64,000 nucleotides of DNA. It comes from Pelomyxa schiedti (Eukaryota > Evosea > Pelobiontida > Pelomyxidae). The notes under the pieces were generated by a model. It was not told the DNA's origin and searched no databases. It saw only the letters and a list, made by a program, of their open reading frames with translations. Positions 61,162 through 64,000 of the stretch are shown here, in pieces (positions within the stretch are counted from its first letter, which is position 1; every line of letters starts with the position of its first letter). Made by a program: the position numbers and the translations under genes. The stretch covers positions 124,001-188,000 of the forward strand of contig JAHLWZ010000791.1 of NCBI GenBank assembly GCA_020536535.1, in the 5' to 3' direction.

Positions 61162-61466
61162 GGGCGAGACTCCCTATTTATTTGTAAAACGCGAATGTGA
61201 TTCCCTATAAATACCAGAGAAAACGTGTTTGAATTGTTGATTGTCTAAGCAACGAAATGTTAGGTTACCGTCACCTTCATCGGGAACTGAGAAACCGATG
61301 GATGGATCGAAGTTTCCATCCAGAGTGGAAGCTTCCATCGAAAGATAGAAGATGGCTGTCAAACCGCCCATTTAAGCGGACGCGTCTTTACAATACAATT
61401 CTCAAAATTAAACAAAGTCAGTAACAAACAAACCAACGACACGATACCAACAAACCAACACCACAA

Positions 61467-62024
61467 ATGATGATGATTCAACGACTTATTGACGTCCTTG
61501 ACGGAAAGAGCTCCCGCTATTTTTCCGTTCCGCGGACAGATGGGCAACAGAAAGACATGTCCAAAAGACGTTCTTGTACTTGTATACAGAACGGAACCAC
61601 TAGTCACCTCGGAAAAAGGGTATTTTTTCCTCTTTGCTTTTTACCCATTGTATTCACAGTTTTCTTCCAGGTGTTTTACAATCGACATGGATGGGTCTGT
61701 TCCAAGTGCTACCACTCCTGGGAACCCAGAACAACCCAGACAATCGAATTACCCATGCCAGTGAAAATCGAGGAGAACCAGGACAGACTGGGCCACTGCG
61801 GCAAACGAGTTTTCTACAGCCGACACGGGTGGGTCTGCTCCAAATGCTACCGGCTGTGGGACTCGCAGCCCTGTTCTGTTGGCGACCCAATTAAGCCTGA
61901 CCAGACCGATGAGGACACACAATCACGAAAACATACCGGCAAGAGAACTTACTACCACCGGCATGGATGGGTTTGTTCCCACTGCCACAAACCGTGGGAG
62001 ACGCAGATGTGCTCCAGAAGTTGA
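61467..62024 (+). CDS. Unknown protein with three HGWVCSxC repeats
   Basis: The start is MMMIQRLIDVLDGKSSRYFS. An intron of about 47 nt (gtattttt...cttccag) interrupts repeat 1. Three units follow: GKRVFYNRHGWVCSKCYHSW, GKRVFYSRHGWVCSKCYRLW and GKRTYYHRHGWVCSHCHKPW, separated by about 23-40 residue acidic/Gln-rich spacers. Each unit has one CxxC pair, an invariant HGW before it and a Trp five residues after it, like a half zinc ribbon. The total is about 170 residues and no family is recognised. The units are close in sequence, suggesting recent duplication. Confidence 0.7.
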   Translation: MMMIQRLIDVLDGKSSRYFSVPRTDGQQKDMSKRRSCTCIQNGTTSHLGKRVFFPLCFLPIVFTVFFQVFYNRHGWVCSKCYHSWEPRTTQTIELPMPVKIEENQDRLGHCGKRVFYSRHGWVCSKCYRLWDSQPCSVGDPIKPDQTDEDTQSRKHTGKRTYYHRHGWVCSHCHKPWETQMCSRS

Positions 62025-62269
62025 GAGAAAGCCGGAACGGCCTCTTCCTCAAAGAACCCTTACAAACTGTAGGGTGTATTTTGTGTTACACTAAAAAATG
62101 TATTTTTTTTTTCCTCCAATCTTGCGAACTGAAAGACAGTTATTCCAAACAGAGATACAACGGGCCATACAAAAAAATCGTTTTGGTCACCCCCTGGTGG
62201 AGGAGATCTTCTTCTCCAAAAAATGAAGAAAATACTACAGTGAGGGTGCGAAGTAAAACGGAGTTCTGT

Positions 62270-63460
62270 TCATTGGAGCAAGGTATGAGCTTTGACGCAA
62301 TTCAGGCTGGTGGAACTGTTGGTCCCCAGTGTCAAAATGTACACGCCAGAAGCGGGGTCAACTAAGTGAATTTTGAGGTCTTCCTCCACAACTATAAAGT
62401 CTCCACATTCCTTCAGTTTGACTTCTTCACTCCAAGTGCTGGGTGGGAGCGTGATCACAGTTGGCTCGCTTCCACTTGTGATGGTTGTAAAGTCCCACGA
62501 CTCACACTTGCCAATCAGTTCTTTCCTCTGTGTGATAAAGAAGTTCTCCATACCAAGCCAATTCGTGGGGTATTTGCACAGAAGCCTCGCTTCACCATTT
62601 TCCATGAGCTCGTATGCAATGTAGTCCTTTATCACAACAACTCGTTTGGAAGCCCAGAAGCAGTACCATGAATCCAGGCCATTGTCCAAAAACTGCTTAG
62701 GAAGCCGTCTAACCACAGTATCCACAGGCACCATCTCGCCTGTCTCAAACGCCCTCTCAATGTCCACCAAGTGGAACGCACACCACCCCGTCCCATACCA
62801 GCTGATATTAAACAGTCCATCACCAACCCACCTCGCGAAGCCAAAGCGCTCCGGCGCAGGCACAACCCCCTCGCCCCATTTCCCCCACCCAACAGGCCTG
62901 AGCCCCCTGCCCTCCGCCAAGGGCTTCAGAACCTCGAACTCGCCATCTCCGCAGTCGCAAGTCACAACGTGTTCCGCCTTCCACGCTATCCAGTTTATGG
63001 GATCCAGGACCCACTTGCCCTGCGCCACGAGGCACCACCCGAGGTTCTTGGTTGTTCCGAGAAGCACGCACTTCTCGCCGGTTTCCACGTTCGCCACTGT
63101 GGAAGTGCCGGCGATATTATCGGCAGAATTCGACGGCAGCTCGAGGCAGTGGCTGGTGTCCATCCACGTGACTGACGGCCTGTAGTCTGTCTCGATGGGC
63201 CACTCCATGAGCCACGGGGTGGCGCCCAGAGTGTGGAGAGACAGACCCACAAGTACGGAGGTGCCGAACCCGCTGCTGTATATCACCGCCGCGCCGCGGG
63301 ACCACCGTTCGGCAAGCTCGATGAACAGTGGGACATTATGGGACGTGAGCGCCGAGGCGGGGCTGTTGCGGCCGCACCTGGGGTGCGACGACATCATTAG
63401 TGCTACGATCTGGTCCCTGAAAGTCACTCGTGGGTCCACAACCCACTCCACACGTTGCAT
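62270..63460 (-). CDS. Intronless hypothetical protein of 396 residues
   Basis: The single exon runs from MQRVEWVVDPRVTFRDQIVA to NSSTSLNCVKAHTLLQ. The N-terminal quarter has CGRNSPASALT and LFIELAERWSRGAAVI. The rest alternates hydrophobic strands with Trp-rich turns (NLGWCLVAQGKWVLDPINWI; CEVFE-like spacing; SWYGTGWCAFHLVDIER), compatible with a beta-propeller-like or other all-beta fold. That is inference from pattern. There is no signal peptide or membrane span. It is intronless in an intron-rich neighbourhood. Confidence 0.75.
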   Translation of the reverse strand: MQRVEWVVDPRVTFRDQIVALMMSSHPRCGRNSPASALTSHNVPLFIELAERWSRGAAVIYSSGFGTSVLVGLSLHTLGATPWLMEWPIETDYRPSVTWMDTSHCLELPSNSADNIAGTSTVANVETGEKCVLLGTTKNLGWCLVAQGKWVLDPINWIAWKAEHVVTCDCGDGEFEVLKPLAEGRGLRPVGWGKWGEGVVPAPERFGFARWVGDGLFNISWYGTGWCAFHLVDIERAFETGEMVPVDTVVRRLPKQFLDNGLDSWYCFWASKRVVVIKDYIAYELMENGEARLLCKYPTNWLGMENFFITQRKELIGKCESWDFTTITSGSEPTVITLPPSTWSEEVKLKECGDFIVVEEDLKIHLVDPASGVYILTLGTNSSTSLNCVKAHTLLQ

Positions 63461-64000
63461 CTTCTTCTTTCTTACTTCTTTCCGAGGACCCAGATGTTCT
63501 CAGAAAGGGTCCCAGCAACCACAGGGATTCTCCAATGGGCTATATCGCGCAACTAGATTTGCCCAACGCTGAGCTTGACCCATTGAGCCAATTGGCTGGC
63601 GACAATTGGCTGATTAAAAAAAACACCAGACCGCCGATCCTGAGCCACGATAACGAAAAGTACAGCGTTCCGGTCTGTTGATTATTTTATTCAGCCAATT
63701 GGCTCTGCGCTGCCCATTTGAAGCAGGTGGAGTCTGGTGATCAACCGAGCCTTCCAAAAAAAAGGCGATTGCCAATCTCCACTTTCAAAGGACAAAAGCT
63801 GGTTACAAACACAACAAGATGGGTGAGTTTTTCGTGCGCGATGGGAAACCCATAAGAGTAGTGATGGCTTCGCACAACCGGACGGTTTGTTTTTTTCAAC
63901 TTTTTTTTTTGTTGTTTTTTCATGGCACCTTACTCCCTGCTTTGTTTTTTTTTTTTCCCCCCCGACAACCTAGGAATTCGATTTAACAAAGCAAGTTTTG
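63461..64000. other. Window-end region with two copies of a 12-bp palindrome
   Basis: AGCCAATTGGCT occurs at 63586-63597 and again at 63693-63704. Each is its own reverse complement and contains CCAAT on both strands, 107 bp apart. It lies upstream of the minus-strand gene ending at 63460. No gene is supported in the remainder, which is T-rich near 63890-63955. Confidence 0.45.

Overview
The window is nuclear DNA of a eukaryote, read as 26 to 30 protein genes packed on both strands. Almost every gene is cut by very short introns (about 30-130 nt, mostly 35-60 nt, GT...AG). I rebuilt splice junctions by eye from reading frame and family alignment, so exon edges are models. The gene set points to an amoebozoan: a Roco kinase with LRR, ROC-COR and C-terminal WD-like region, a TIG-domain receptor kinase, an AIG1-type GTPase with a Cys/His segment, a triple RGS protein, a talin/HIP1R-type I/LWEQ protein and an AP-5 mu subunit. 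An archamoeba is possible. This placement is inference; no rRNA gene is present.

Layout: 1-1414 end of an I/LWEQ actin-binding protein (+). 1626-9519 giant triple-RGS protein (-). 9982-12761 importin beta (-). 13165-21279 Roco kinase (+). 21338-22592 two poorly known genes (-). 22720-25247 AP-5 mu (+). 25448-25834 SmF (-). 26353-28823 LSM14/Scd6 (-). 29410-31613 ATG13 (+). 31646-32135 inverted-repeat segment. 32405-33076 single-pass membrane coiled-coil protein (-). 33243-36794 hAT-transposase-like gene (-). 37404-37877 discoidin-domain protein (-). 38106-42329 tandem-GTPase protein (+). 42607-43215 REX1BD-like (-). 43422-44722 BUD23 (-). 44817-45431 GNAT (-). 45519-45830 hairpin-rich noncoding segment. 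46175-47401 microbial-type PARG (-). 47504-49394 small unknowns (-). 49508-51775 PRP19 (-). 51942-54417 tandem calponin-homology domain joined to CtBP (+). 54498-56572 GH27 glycosidase (-). 57437-57775 PGAP1-like piece (-). 58009-61161 TIG receptor kinase (+). 61467-62024 triple CxxC-repeat protein (+). 62270-63460 unknown intronless gene (-).

The genes do not form one pathway. Recurrent themes are signalling to actin and membranes (I/LWEQ, RGS, Roco, CH-CtBP, receptor kinase), membrane traffic and autophagy (AP-5, ATG13), and RNA processing (SmF, LSM14, PRP19, BUD23). The most novel-looking items are the CH-CtBP fusion, the IFI44-like plus AIG1 double-GTPase protein with a YPPP tail, the triple-RGS giant, the unknown HGWVCS repeat protein, and the structured noncoding segment near 45.5-45.8 kb.
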